Shown here one piece after another: positions 45,107-53,850 of a DNA stretch of 64,000 nucleotides. The notes under the pieces are model-generated. The model was not told where the DNA came from. It saw nothing but the letters and a program-made list of their open reading frames with translations, and searched no databases. Numbering within the stretch: position 1 is the first letter of the stretch; the number at the start of each line of letters is the position of its first letter. Source of the stretch: Desulfonispora thiosulfatigenes DSM 11270. Its GTDB lineage: Bacteria; Bacillota; Peptococcia; Peptococcales; Desulfonisporaceae. The stretch lies in NCBI RefSeq assembly GCF_900176035.1, contig NZ_FWWT01000020.1, forward strand, positions 1-64,000, read 5' to 3'. A program made the translations under genes and the position numbers.

Positions 45107-45952
45107 ATGTTTAAAAAATTAAGTTTGCTTTTAGTTCTTATTTTATCTTTATCTGTATTTTTAGCAGGTTGTGGAGAAAAAGAAGAAATGGCTGATGATA
45201 AACAAGAAGGTTTAAGTGGCCGTTTAAAATTAGCAGGTTCAACTTCAGTACAGCCCTTAGCTGAAGAACTAGCAATGAGATTTATGGAATTAAATCCTAA
45301 TGTAAAAATTGAAATTGCTGGTGGTGGATCAGGTGCTGGAATAGAATCTGTTGCTGGAAATGGTGTTGCTGATATTGGAATGGCTTCTAGAGAATTAAAA
45401 GAAGAAGAAAAAACTAATAATCAAGATATTAGGGCAATAGTAATTGCTAAAGATGGCTTAGCTGTTATAGTTCATCCTGATAATGAGGTAAGTGAGTTAA
45501 GTACAAAGCAGGTTAAAGACATATTTACAGGAGAAATAACTAATTGGAAAGATGTCGGCGGTAAGGATGCTGGTATTACGGTTATTAATAGAGAAGAAGG
45601 TTCAGGTACAAGAGGAGCATTCCAAGAGCTAGTATTAGGAAAAGAGGGTAATTATACCACGAAAGCTGCAATCCAAAATTCAACCGGGGCAGTAAAAGAA
45701 GCAGTTAAAGCTGATCCAAATTCAATTGGCTATATTTCAATGGGTTCTTTAAGTGAAGATGTAGTAGGAGTTGTAATTGATGGAGCTAACCCAACAACGG
45801 AAGCTGTAAAAGATGGTAAATACCCAATCTCAAGACCCTTTAACTTTATTATTAAAGTTGAAGCCCAAGGTTTAACTAAAGCATTTATTGACTGGGTTTT
45901 AGAAAATGAGGGTCAAAGTATGGTTAGCGAACAAGGATTCATTTCTCTCTAA
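45107..45952 (+). CDS. pstS: Phosphate-binding lipoprotein PstS
   Basis: Extracytoplasmic phosphate receptor of 281 residues. Signal peptide with lipobox FLAGC (Cys about 22). The mature protein has KLAGSTSVQPLAEELA, GGGSGAGIESV, GMASRELKEEE and NREEGSGTRGAFQEL, which line the phosphate pocket. ATG with AGGGAGG. It is first in pstSCAB-phoU, behind a likely PhoP box and ahead of an internal terminator. Confidence 0.96.
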   Translation: MFKKLSLLLVLILSLSVFLAGCGEKEEMADDKQEGLSGRLKLAGSTSVQPLAEELAMRFMELNPNVKIEIAGGGSGAGIESVAGNGVADIGMASRELKEEEKTNNQDIRAIVIAKDGLAVIVHPDNEVSELSTKQVKDIFTGEITNWKDVGGKDAGITVINREEGSGTRGAFQELVLGKEGNYTTKAAIQNSTGAVKEAVKADPNSIGYISMGSLSEDVVGVVIDGANPTTEAVKDGKYPISRPFNFIIKVEAQGLTKAFIDWVLENEGQSMVSEQGFISL

Positions 45953-45976
45953 AAAGGTGGATATATCCACCTTTTT
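45951..45976 (+). terminator. Hairpin terminator between pstS and pstC
   Basis: AAAAAGGTGGATA and its mirror TATCCACCTTTTT form a 26-base perfect palindrome over the pstS stop codon. As a partial terminator it would make PstS more abundant than the membrane subunits, as is usual for binding proteins. Confidence 0.75.
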
Positions 45977-46011
45977 CAACCTAGAGTAATATTTCTTAAT
46001 GAGGTGGATTA

Positions 46012-46914
46012 ATGAAAAAAAAATCTGAATTAATTGTAAAAATTATTTTGTTTTTTACATCTATAATAGCTGTATCTACAATAGTATTAATTACTTTTTT
46101 TATTTTCAAAACAGGACTACCGGTTATTCAAAAATATGGTCTTTGGAATTTTTTACTTGGCTCTACTTGGAATCCAACGAAAGAAATTTATGGAATTTTA
46201 CCTATGGTTATTGGTACGTTTTATGTCACCTTTTTAGCACTAGTAATTGGAATCCCATTTGGTATATCTACAGCGGTTTACTTGGCCGAAATGTCTTCTG
46301 AACAAGCTAGTAAGATTATAAGACCTGCTATTGAACTTTTAGCTGGTATTCCTTCGGTAATATACGGTTTAGTTGGGATGGTTGTTCTTAATGATATTAT
46401 GAGAAATATAGAGAGAAATTTATTGGGAAATATTTTACCTAAAGAATATCAATGGGGTTATAGTGTTTTAAGTGGTGGAATAATTTTAGCAATTATGATT
46501 TTACCAACAATAATTAATATCTCAGAAGATGCTCTTAGAAGCGTTCCTCGGAAATATAAAGAAGGTGCATTAGCTTTAGGAGCAACTCATTTACAAACAA
46601 TCACCAAAGTAATAATCCCAGCAGCTAAATCTGGAATCGTTTCAGCTGTTGTCTTAGCTATGGGTAGAGCTCTTGGTGAAACAATGGCATTAATTATGGT
46701 TATTGGAAATATGCCTGCAATCCCTAAACATGGGCTGTTAAGTATATTTGCTCCTATTAGTAGTTTAACAGGAGTAATAGCCTTAGAAATGGGTTATGCT
46801 GGACCTAATCATAGGGCAGCTTTATTTGCTGTAGGGATAGTATTACTTTTTTTCATAGCTAGTTTAAATATATTTGCTATGTTTTTTATTCGCCGAGGAG
46901 GTGAAAAAGTATGA
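46012..46914 (+). CDS. pstC: Phosphate ABC permease PstC
   Basis: Membrane subunit of 300 residues with about six helices. Family segments are LPMVIGTFYVTFLALVIGIP, PAIELLAGIPSVIYGLVGM and the ATPase-docking EGALALGATHLQTITKVIIP. It pairs with PstA. ATG with GAGGTGG. Its TGA overlaps the pstA ATG by four bases. Confidence 0.95.
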   Translation: MKKKSELIVKIILFFTSIIAVSTIVLITFFIFKTGLPVIQKYGLWNFLLGSTWNPTKEIYGILPMVIGTFYVTFLALVIGIPFGISTAVYLAEMSSEQASKIIRPAIELLAGIPSVIYGLVGMVVLNDIMRNIERNLLGNILPKEYQWGYSVLSGGIILAIMILPTIINISEDALRSVPRKYKEGALALGATHLQTITKVIIPAAKSGIVSAVVLAMGRALGETMALIMVIGNMPAIPKHGLLSIFAPISSLTGVIALEMGYAGPNHRAALFAVGIVLLFFIASLNIFAMFFIRRGGEKV

Positions 46915-47762
46915 TGTTAACAGTACCAAGGGGTAAGGAAAAAATAGCCTCTTTATTATTAACTTTAGCTGCTTTTTCTACGGTTTTAATTTTAATGATA
47001 ATAATCGGATATGTAATTTTTCGGGGTATAAATCATATAAGTTTGGATTTTTTACTAGATCGCCCACGCAAGATGGGGTCTGAAGGTGGAATTTTTCCGG
47101 TAATAGTTGGTACTTTATATTATGCTATTTTGACTATTAGTATTGCAACTCCTATAGGTGTTGGAGCGGCAATTTATTTACAAGAATATACCAGAGGAAA
47201 TACTTTAACTAAAATAATTAGATTTGGAACTGAAATTTTAGCTGGCATTCCTTCAATCATATTTGGTTTGTTTGGTTATGCTTTTTTTGTTGTTTTGCTT
47301 GAGGAATATACAAAAGGTTGGTCTTTGGTTTCAGGGTCATTAACAGCAACATGTATGATTTTACCGACTATTATTAGAACTTCCGAAGAAGCTTTAAAAA
47401 CTGTTCCAAGTTCATTTAGAGAAGCAAGTTTATCATTAGGTGCTAATAGATGGCAGACCATTTATAAAGTTGTGCTGCCAACGGCTATTCCTGGGATATT
47501 AACAGGAATTATATTAGGAATAGGAAGAGCTATCGGAGAAACTGCAGCGTTATTATTAACTTTGGGTGGTACATTATTAAGTCCAGAATCGGCATTTGAT
47601 GGAGCAAGAACCCTTTCTATGCATTTATATATGGTTGCTTTAGAAACGGGTAATATGGATGTTGCTTTTGCCACAGCGGTAGTGCTTATTATCCTAATTT
47701 TCATTATTAATTTTATCGCAAATTTTGTCATAAATAAAATAGTTGCTCATCAGAGGAGGTAA
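46911..47762 (+). CDS. pstA: Phosphate ABC permease PstA
   Basis: Membrane subunit of 283 residues, about six helices, with [37 protein letters not shown] and docking loop [21 protein letters not shown]. It forms the channel with PstC. Translationally coupled to pstC by ATGA; the ribosome site GAGGAGG lies in the pstC end. Confidence 0.95.
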   Translation: MMLTVPRGKEKIASLLLTLAAFSTVLILMIIIGYVIFRGINHISLDFLLDRPRKMGSEGGIFPVIVGTLYYAILTISIATPIGVGAAIYLQEYTRGNTLTKIIRFGTEILAGIPSIIFGLFGYAFFVVLLEEYTKGWSLVSGSLTATCMILPTIIRTSEEALKTVPSSFREASLSLGANRWQTIYKVVLPTAIPGILTGIILGIGRAIGETAALLLTLGGTLLSPESAFDGARTLSMHLYMVALETGNMDVAFATAVVLIILIFIINFIANFVINKIVAHQRR

Positions 47763-47766
47763 TAAA

Positions 47767-48522
47767 ATGAAAGTTAAATTATCCGCTCAAAACTTAAATT
47801 TACATTATGGTTCATTTCAAGCCTTAAAAGAAATTAATATAGATATTAAAGAAAAAGAAATAACAGCTTTCATTGGTCCTTCAGGTTGTGGAAAATCTAC
47901 ATTTTTAAGATCCTTAAATCGAATGAATGATTTAATTAAAGGCGTTACTATAGATGGAAATGTATTAATTGATAACCAGGATATTTATAGTTCTAAAATT
48001 GACGTTGTGGAATTGCGAAAAAAAGTAGGAATGGTCTTTCAAAGTCCTAATCCTTTTCCTATGTCAATTTATGATAATGTTGCTTATGGACCTCGTGTCC
48101 ATGGTAATAAAAATAAGAGAAAGTTAAATGAAATAGTAGAAAAAAGTTTAAAACAAGCGGCTTTATGGGATGAAGTTAAAGATAATTTAAATAAAAGTGC
48201 TCTTAGTTTATCAGGAGGACAACAGCAACGTCTTTGCATTGCTAGGGTATTAGCTGTAGAGCCTGAAGTATTATTAATGGATGAGCCAACATCAGCACTT
48301 GATCCTATATCAACTCTAAGGGTAGAAGAATTAGTACAAAAGCTAAAAAAGGATTATACTATCGTAATCGTTACTCATAACATGCAACAAGCCGCACGGG
48401 TATCAGATGTTACAGCATTTTTTTTAACAGGAGAAATAATAGAGTATGATATCACTGAGAATATTTTCACAAAGCCTAAAGATCAAAGAACTGAGGATTA
48501 CATCACAGGTCGTTTTGGTTAA
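47767..48522 (+). CDS. pstB: Phosphate ABC ATPase PstB
   Basis: ATPase of 251 residues powering PstCA. Walker [12 protein letters not shown], signature [13 protein letters not shown], Walker [14 protein letters not shown], switch His in [13 protein letters not shown]. The diagnostic [20 protein letters not shown] is PstB-specific. I prefer ATG at 47767, with AGGAGG seven bases before it; a longer in-frame start at 47743 overlaps pstA and has no ribosome site. Confidence 0.96.
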   Translation: MKVKLSAQNLNLHYGSFQALKEINIDIKEKEITAFIGPSGCGKSTFLRSLNRMNDLIKGVTIDGNVLIDNQDIYSSKIDVVELRKKVGMVFQSPNPFPMSIYDNVAYGPRVHGNKNKRKLNEIVEKSLKQAALWDEVKDNLNKSALSLSGGQQQRLCIARVLAVEPEVLLMDEPTSALDPISTLRVEELVQKLKKDYTIVIVTHNMQQAARVSDVTAFFLTGEIIEYDITENIFTKPKDQRTEDYITGRFG

Positions 48523-48544
48523 ATAGATTAGAGGAGTGATATAT

Positions 48545-49201
48545 ATGTCTAGAACCTTATATGCGAAAGCTTTAGATGAACTTGAAAAACAAATATTAAA
48601 AATGGGTGGGTTAGTTGAAGAACAAATTAATTTATCAATCATGTCTTTAGCTAATCAAGATTTAGAATTAGCAGAAAATATAATAATAAAAGATGATATT
48701 ATTGATAATTTAGAATTAGAAATAGAAGAAAGATGTTTGAAATTAATAGCAACACAACAGCCGATGGCTAAAGATTTAAGAAGAATTAGTGCTGGCCTTA
48801 AGATTATTACGGATTTAGAAAGAATAGGAGATAATGCAGTAGATATTTCTAAAATAACAATAAGAATTGGCACAGATAAATTAATTAAGCCATTGATTGA
48901 TTTACCCAGAATGGCATTAATAACTCAGGAAATGTTAAAAAACTCATTAGATAGTTATATTAATGGGGATGTAGAATTAGCTTTGACATTAGCAAAAAAG
49001 GATGATCAAGTAGATGAGCTTCATAGTCAAATCTTTAGAGAGTTAATAAGTTATATGTTTGAAAATCCGAAAAACATTAATCAATGTGCACATTTATTAT
49101 TTGTGAGTAGATATTTAGAAAGAATAGCTGATCACGCAACTAATATTGGTGAAAACGTAATTTATATGGTAAAAGCTGAAAGAAGAAGTTTAAATAATTA
49201 A
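48545..49201 (+). CDS. phoU: Phosphate signalling protein PhoU
   Basis: Cytoplasmic regulator of 218 residues made of two three-helix bundles, each with the metal-binding signature (LKIITDLERIGDNAVDIS and FVSRYLERIADHATNIGENV). It links Pst activity to PhoR signalling. ATG at 48545 has GAGGAG eight bases upstream; GTG at 48536 overlaps that site. Last gene of the pst operon, 22 bases after pstB. Confidence 0.95.
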   Translation: MSRTLYAKALDELEKQILKMGGLVEEQINLSIMSLANQDLELAENIIIKDDIIDNLELEIEERCLKLIATQQPMAKDLRRISAGLKIITDLERIGDNAVDISKITIRIGTDKLIKPLIDLPRMALITQEMLKNSLDSYINGDVELALTLAKKDDQVDELHSQIFRELISYMFENPKNINQCAHLLFVSRYLERIADHATNIGENVIYMVKAERRSLNN

Positions 49202-49225
49202 ATTTAGAAAAATTGTTCCCAATAG

Positions 49226-49254
49226 TAGACATAATGGCTAATATCTCATATAAT
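49226..49254 (+). promoter_or_regulatory. Promoter of the FeoA-like gene
   Basis: TAGACA (49226-49231) and TATAAT (49249-49254) are 17 bases apart, 48 bases before the next start codon. Confidence 0.6.
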
Positions 49255-49301
49255 TATAAATAACTTATTTTAATTACTAAGATATGAATGGAGGATGATG
49301 T

Positions 49302-49523
49302 ATGTCTGAAATCTTTAGCTTAGCTAGATTAAAAGTTGGTCAAATTGGTGAAATTGTTGAGCTTAAGGAAGAAGCACTGGTTCATAAATTAGGGATTGGA
49401 AAAGGTATGTCAGTAATTGTTCTCCAACAAGCTGTAGATTGGTTGGTTCAAATCGGTTATAATCAATTATTTTTAAGTAAAGATACACTAAACAAAATAC
49501 ATGTTAAAGAAGTTAATGTATAA
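49302..49523 (+). CDS. Small FeoA-domain-like protein
   Basis: Protein of 73 residues. The pattern SLARLKVGQIGEIVELKEEA, a central LGIGKGMSVIVLQQ and a final strand with FLSKDTLNKIHVKEV fits an SH3-like FeoA fold. Stand-alone FeoA-like proteins occur without FeoB; no feoB is in the window, so an iron role is uncertain. ATG with GGAGGATG upstream. It has its own promoter and terminator. Confidence 0.6.
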   Translation: MSEIFSLARLKVGQIGEIVELKEEALVHKLGIGKGMSVIVLQQAVDWLVQIGYNQLFLSKDTLNKIHVKEVNV

Positions 49524-49524
49524 A

Positions 49525-49548
49525 GGACCTGATTATCAGGTCTTTTTA
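49525..49548 (+). terminator. Terminator after the FeoA-like gene
   Basis: GGACCTGAT (49525-49533) pairs with ATCAGGTCT (49535-49543), then TTTTATAT. Confidence 0.85.
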
Positions 49549-49603
49549 TATATACAAACAAATAATGAAAAGAACAGATAAGTTACATGTAGGAGGGGTA
49601 GCC

Positions 49604-50263
49604 ATGATTTCTAAAAAGAATATCAAAGAACTAATCTTACAAAAAGAATATGATCAAATTATTTCATTAGCATATCAGGATCATAAGAAAGTATTAAAAT
49701 ATGTACAAATGAATTTATTTGGAAATTTTAATGATCCTTTGAAATGGTATACGATAGAAACTATAGGAAAATTAGCTAAAAATTTTGGTAATGAACATCA
49801 AGAATTATATTTAAATTTAATACGTCGTTTTATTTGGGCAATGAATGATGAAAGTGGAAATGTTCCTTGGGGTTCAGCTGAAGGAATGGGAGCAATAATC
49901 TCAAACAACCCGGAAAATTTTCGTAGTTTTACCTCGATTTTAATTTTAAATGCTTTAGATAATTTTATATGCTTTCCAGGCATGTTATGGGCAACTGGCG
50001 TAATTGCTGAAGAAGATAAAAGCTTAGTAATTCCTTTTATTGATAAATTAATTCCTTTTATAGAGTCAAACAATCCTCAAATACTTGCTTATGCTATTAT
50101 TTTAATGGAAAAGACGGATCAGGTAGGACAAATTGATAATTTAAAATACTTAGAAGGTAAAGAGGATAAAGTAATAATATTTATTGATGGAGAATTAGTA
50201 ACGACTACAATAGGTGATTTAGCCAAAAAGTCAATTAAAGTACTTGAAAACAAATCCCTGTGA
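49604..50263 (+). CDS. HEAT-like repeat protein (DVU0298 type)
   Basis: Soluble all-helical protein of 219 residues. The segment RRFIWAMNDESGNVPWGSAEGMGAIISN resembles the conserved core of DVU0298-type proteins seen in anaerobes (shown here only to mark the region near residues 75-102). Helix pairs before and after suggest HEAT-like repeats, so a binding role is likely. Function is unknown. ATG at 49604 has AGGAGGGG upstream; an in-frame ATG at 49565 adds 13 residues with no good site. Its stop codon lies inside a 28-base palindrome. Confidence 0.65.
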   Translation: MISKKNIKELILQKEYDQIISLAYQDHKKVLKYVQMNLFGNFNDPLKWYTIETIGKLAKNFGNEHQELYLNLIRRFIWAMNDESGNVPWGSAEGMGAIISNNPENFRSFTSILILNALDNFICFPGMLWATGVIAEEDKSLVIPFIDKLIPFIESNNPQILAYAIILMEKTDQVGQIDNLKYLEGKEDKVIIFIDGELVTTTIGDLAKKSIKVLENKSL

Positions 50264-50279
50264 TTAATCACAGGGATTT
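50252..50279. terminator. Palindromic bidirectional terminator
   Basis: A 28-base perfect palindrome (AAATCCCTGTGATT and its mirror) includes the stop codon of the upstream gene (50261-50263) and ends three bases from the stop of the convergent chemoreceptor gene. A and T flanks give U runs in both directions. Confidence 0.8.
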
Positions 50280-50281
50280 TA

Positions 50282-52087
50282 TTATATCTTGTATTTTTTT
50301 AATTCATCTCTAAATCCGCTAGTTAGACCTTCAAGTTGATGAATATAACTAGTTAAATCTTTAAGTTTTTCTGAATAATTCATGACATTTGCACTCATTT
50401 CTTCACTAGAGGCTGAGTTTTCTTCGGCTATAGCTGCAAGTGTATGGATATTTTGAAACATTTGAGAAATATCTTCAGTTTCTTTAGCCAATTTATCAAC
50501 TAAGGAAACAATTGTATTTGAAACATTTGTAATTTGTTCTGTTGATTCGGTATTATCTTTTACTGCCTTTTCTAAATTTTGATTACTGTTTTCTAAATGG
50601 ATAAATTGCTCTTGTACATTTGAAACAAGTTTTGCCACTTCGGTTATAAAATATTGTAAGTTTTCATTAATAGTTTGTACGGCCCTTTTGACATCATCAG
50701 CTAGTTTTCTAATTTCTTCAGCTACAACGGCAAAACCACGACCATGCTCACCAGCTCTTGCTGCTTCAATGGCTGCATTTAAGGCTAAAAGGTTTGTTTG
50801 GTCTGCTATAGATTCGACCGTAGTTGCGATACCCATAATATTATGCACTCTTTCAGAAAGATCAGTTCCTTGTTTATTGACAATTTGGTACTCATCTTTA
50901 GTTTGGAGCAGTAAATTTGCAACCTTTTGCACTTCGACATAAGATGTTTTAATATTTACAATAGCAGTTTCTAATTGTTCCTTACTTTTTAGTTCCTCTT
51001 CAGCAATTTGATTAAGATTTTCAATATTTTCAGTGAGAGTAGATACTGATTTTTCAGTTTCTTCTGCTTGATATACAGCGCCCTCAGCCACTTGTTGGAC
51101 TACACCTTGAATTGTGTCTGATACTTGTTCCATTTGACTTGCGATGTCACTAAACTTTTTCGTAAAAGAATGTAAATCATCAGTGCCACCTTTAAGGAAT
51201 AGAAAGTCTTTTTGAATATTTTCTTGTAAGGTATTTAATTGTGAATTAATTATTTCTAAGGAATCATTTGTTATAACCAACTTTCGCTTACTAAAGTCTG
51301 AATTTTCCATGTTTTTAATTTGTTCTTGAAGGGATTTAAGCGGTTTTAACATAACGTTGCTAACCCCAAAACTAGCAAGGAATATAACTAAGGAAAGCAA
51401 TATTGTTTTAAAGGAGAAGGATCCTGTACCTAAAGCTATAAGAGGTAGGGATATTAATCCTGTGCTAACTGCTATCTTTAAGGGTAGTTCTTTGATTCCT
51501 AAAGAAAGTCTTTTTGTTAGATTATAGTTTTCCGTTGTTTGCTCACCTTTTTCAAGTATAAGTGAGACTTTAATAAAATGCTTGTTATCTTTTATACCTT
51601 TATCTAATATTGTAACATCTAATTTTTCTTTAAAGTATTCGGCACTACCCTCTAAAAGCCCTAAAAAGTAATCAAATAATCCTCTTTTGGAGATATAAGT
51701 AATTTCTATTTGTTTTGGAGAAACTTCAGTAGCTATTAGTCTAGGTGGTGTCGCCCCAGGAATCTTTTTAGTTAATTGCCTGTGAATTTCATCCATAGCT
51801 AATAAAAAATCTTTAAGACTTGGTCTATCAAAATAAGAAGGAAACCAACTTTCAAAGGAATAGATATTTTGTTTTCCAATTTGTCTCCATATTTCTGCTT
51901 TAGTTTTATTTACCTTTTTGCTGATTAAACTAATTATATTAAAAGCTTCGTTATCAGCAATATCTTCGGTAGGAGAGATGATGCGGTCAGGTTCCCAATT
52001 ATTCTCTTTAAGTACTTCATCAACTAATTTATTACCAAAAAAGCTCTGTAAACTATTTATCCAGGTGCCAACTACACTACCTTTCAA
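50282..52087 (-). CDS. H-NOX-domain methyl-accepting chemotaxis protein, predicted O2 sensor
   Basis: Chemoreceptor of 601 residues. Residues 1-185 are a haem-binding H-NOX domain, then two closely spaced membrane helices (about 205-250), a HAMP-like linker and the MCP signalling domain with tip [20 protein letters not shown] (about 425-455). As I recall it, the Tar4 H-NOX of Caldanaerobacter (Thermoanaerobacter) tengcongensis aligns without gaps: proximal His102, Tyr131-Ser133-Arg135 (YxSxR), Pro115, and the distal trio Trp9, Asn74 and Tyr140 that stabilises bound O2 are all present. It should sense O2 and signal to CheA. The sensor lies at the N-terminus in the cytoplasm. TTG start with GAGGTG. 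Confidence 0.93.
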   Translation of the reverse strand: MKGSVVGTWINSLQSFFGNKLVDEVLKENNWEPDRIISPTEDIADNEAFNIISLISKKVNKTKAEIWRQIGKQNIYSFESWFPSYFDRPSLKDFLLAMDEIHRQLTKKIPGATPPRLIATEVSPKQIEITYISKRGLFDYFLGLLEGSAEYFKEKLDVTILDKGIKDNKHFIKVSLILEKGEQTTENYNLTKRLSLGIKELPLKIAVSTGLISLPLIALGTGSFSFKTILLSLVIFLASFGVSNVMLKPLKSLQEQIKNMENSDFSKRKLVITNDSLEIINSQLNTLQENIQKDFLFLKGGTDDLHSFTKKFSDIASQMEQVSDTIQGVVQQVAEGAVYQAEETEKSVSTLTENIENLNQIAEEELKSKEQLETAIVNIKTSYVEVQKVANLLLQTKDEYQIVNKQGTDLSERVHNIMGIATTVESIADQTNLLALNAAIEAARAGEHGRGFAVVAEEIRKLADDVKRAVQTINENLQYFITEVAKLVSNVQEQFIHLENSNQNLEKAVKDNTESTEQITNVSNTIVSLVDKLAKETEDISQMFQNIHTLAAIAEENSASSEEMSANVMNYSEKLKDLTSYIHQLEGLTSGFRDELKKYKI

Positions 52088-52190
52088 TTTTAATCACCTC
52101 ATTATTATGTTTATAAGACAAAATTCTACAAAACTTAAAAATTACCTGTTTTATTATTATTCTAGATCATTATTACTGTCACAAAAATTA

Positions 52191-52218
52191 AAAAAGTCGC
52201 TAATAAATAGCGACTTTT
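52191..52218 (-). terminator. Terminator of the aldehyde dehydrogenase gene
   Basis: AAAAGTCGC (52192-52200) pairs with GCGACTTTT (52210-52218). On the minus strand the stem is followed by TTTAATTTTT. Confidence 0.85.
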
Positions 52219-52228
52219 AATTTTAAAT

Positions 52229-53695
52229 TTAATTTTTACCATAAAAACGAACTGTACAAGCTTTTCTTTTAGTGAAGAAATCGACAGCATCTTGTCCTTG
52301 AGCTTTTATTTGGCTACCAAATAATGAAGATCTTGTTCCTCCAAATGGTAAGTAAGGCATTGAAGCTGGAACTCCTACGTTTACCCCGATCATGCCTGAA
52401 TTAGCTTCTCTTAAGAATTTATGGGCATATAAGCCACTTTCAGTAAAGATTGATCCTCCATTACCGAAATCTGAGTTATTGAAAAATTCAAGTGCTTCAT
52501 CAACGTTTTTAAATTTCATTAAGGATACAACTGGTCCAAAGATTTCATCAACTGCAATTTTCATATCAGGAGTAACTTCAGAAACAATTGTAGGTCCTAC
52601 AAAATAACCATTTTTATTCTTTTCAGGAAGAGTAGGATTTCTACCATCAAGTGCTAAATTAGCTCCTTCTTTTAAAGCAAGATCTATATAATAATGACAT
52701 CTATCAACTGATTTTTGTGAAATAACTGGTCCTAAGAATACATCTTCATCTCTAGCATCGCCAATTTTTACTTCTTTAGATGCTTTAATCATTCTTTCTT
52801 TAACTTCATCATATACATCTTCTACTGCAGCCACAATTGATCCTGCCATACATCTTTGTCCTGCTGCTCCATATGCTGAATTGATATAATTTTGGATAAA
52901 ACCATCCATATTTGCATCTTCAGCTACAATCAAAGTATTTTTAGCTCCTGCTAATACTTGACTTCTTTTTCCAGTTTGTGCACTTCCCTCAGCAACTATT
53001 CTTCCAACTGGAGTAGAACCAACAAAAGCCATAGCCTTAATTATCGGACTATTAAGCATAGCTTCTACAACAGGCTTGGTACCATTTACTAAGTTAACTA
53101 CACCTTTAGGCAACTTGATTTCTTCAAATATTTCCATGATTTTTTGCATGAATAAAGGAGACTGTTCACTTGCTTTATAAACGATGGTATTACCACATCC
53201 TATAGCATAAGGGATAAACCAACCAAATACCAAGGCCGGAAAGTTAAATGGTGCCAAAGCCCCAACAACTCCAATTGATTCTCTGATAACTTCTCCATCG
53301 ACATCTTCATTTATAGCAAATTTATTACCTGTCATCATTAGAGGAATACCACAAGCAGTTTCTGTAATTTGAATTGCACGATTTACTTCAGCTCTAGCAT
53401 CACTGATATGTTTAGCTTGGTCAATAGCAATGCTTTGTGCTAATTCTTCATGACGCTGCACCAAAGCATCACGTAAATCAAATAAATATTTAACTCTTTT
53501 TTCCATACTTACATTTTTCCAAGTCTTAAAAGCTTCTTCAGCAGCGCTAATAGCTGCTTCAACTTGATTAGTTGGTGTAATTGGAACTTCACAGATTTCT
53601 TCACCTGTTGATGGGTTATATACCTTTAAATATTCAGCGTCTGTATGTGAAACCCACTGCCCGTTAATATAATCTTTTAATTTACCAAAGTGCAT
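52229..53695 (-). CDS. mmsA: CoA-acylating (methylmalonate-semialdehyde-type) dehydrogenase
   Basis: Cytoplasmic NAD-dependent aldehyde dehydrogenase of 488 residues. The catalytic Cys282 lies in GQRCMAG. The usual ELGG general-base motif is absent and the region reads LAGAKNTLIVAEDA, as in methylmalonate-semialdehyde dehydrogenases that use CoA. The N-terminal KDYINGQWV and the AFVGSTPVGR segment also match MmsA/IolA. It would convert methylmalonate or malonate semialdehyde to propionyl- or acetyl-CoA, in valine, beta-alanine or inositol breakdown. No other genes of those pathways are nearby, so the true substrate is open. It lies 155 bases downstream of the PucR regulator on the same strand. 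Confidence 0.85.
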   Translation of the reverse strand: MHFGKLKDYINGQWVSHTDAEYLKVYNPSTGEEICEVPITPTNQVEAAISAAEEAFKTWKNVSMEKRVKYLFDLRDALVQRHEELAQSIAIDQAKHISDARAEVNRAIQITETACGIPLMMTGNKFAINEDVDGEVIRESIGVVGALAPFNFPALVFGWFIPYAIGCGNTIVYKASEQSPLFMQKIMEIFEEIKLPKGVVNLVNGTKPVVEAMLNSPIIKAMAFVGSTPVGRIVAEGSAQTGKRSQVLAGAKNTLIVAEDANMDGFIQNYINSAYGAAGQRCMAGSIVAAVEDVYDEVKERMIKASKEVKIGDARDEDVFLGPVISQKSVDRCHYYIDLALKEGANLALDGRNPTLPEKNKNGYFVGPTIVSEVTPDMKIAVDEIFGPVVSLMKFKNVDEALEFFNNSDFGNGGSIFTESGLYAHKFLREANSGMIGVNVGVPASMPYLPFGGTRSSLFGSQIKAQGQDAVDFFTKRKACTVRFYGKN

Positions 53696-53850
53696 GATCT
53701 TTACCCCCTCAAATTAATGGTTATAAAATAATTAACTTAAATTTAATATTAGCTTTATTACTATAATATGTTTTTTTATTCCTTTTTACAACTTTCAAAA
53801 TGTTAAGACTTTTTATTAATTTATTGTACAAAGTGTCTAGGAGGATAAAT

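Noticed and set aside
49302-49523. Iron transport role (FeoA) for the small SH3-like protein
   Set aside because: No feoB or iron-box is nearby and the match is to the fold pattern only.
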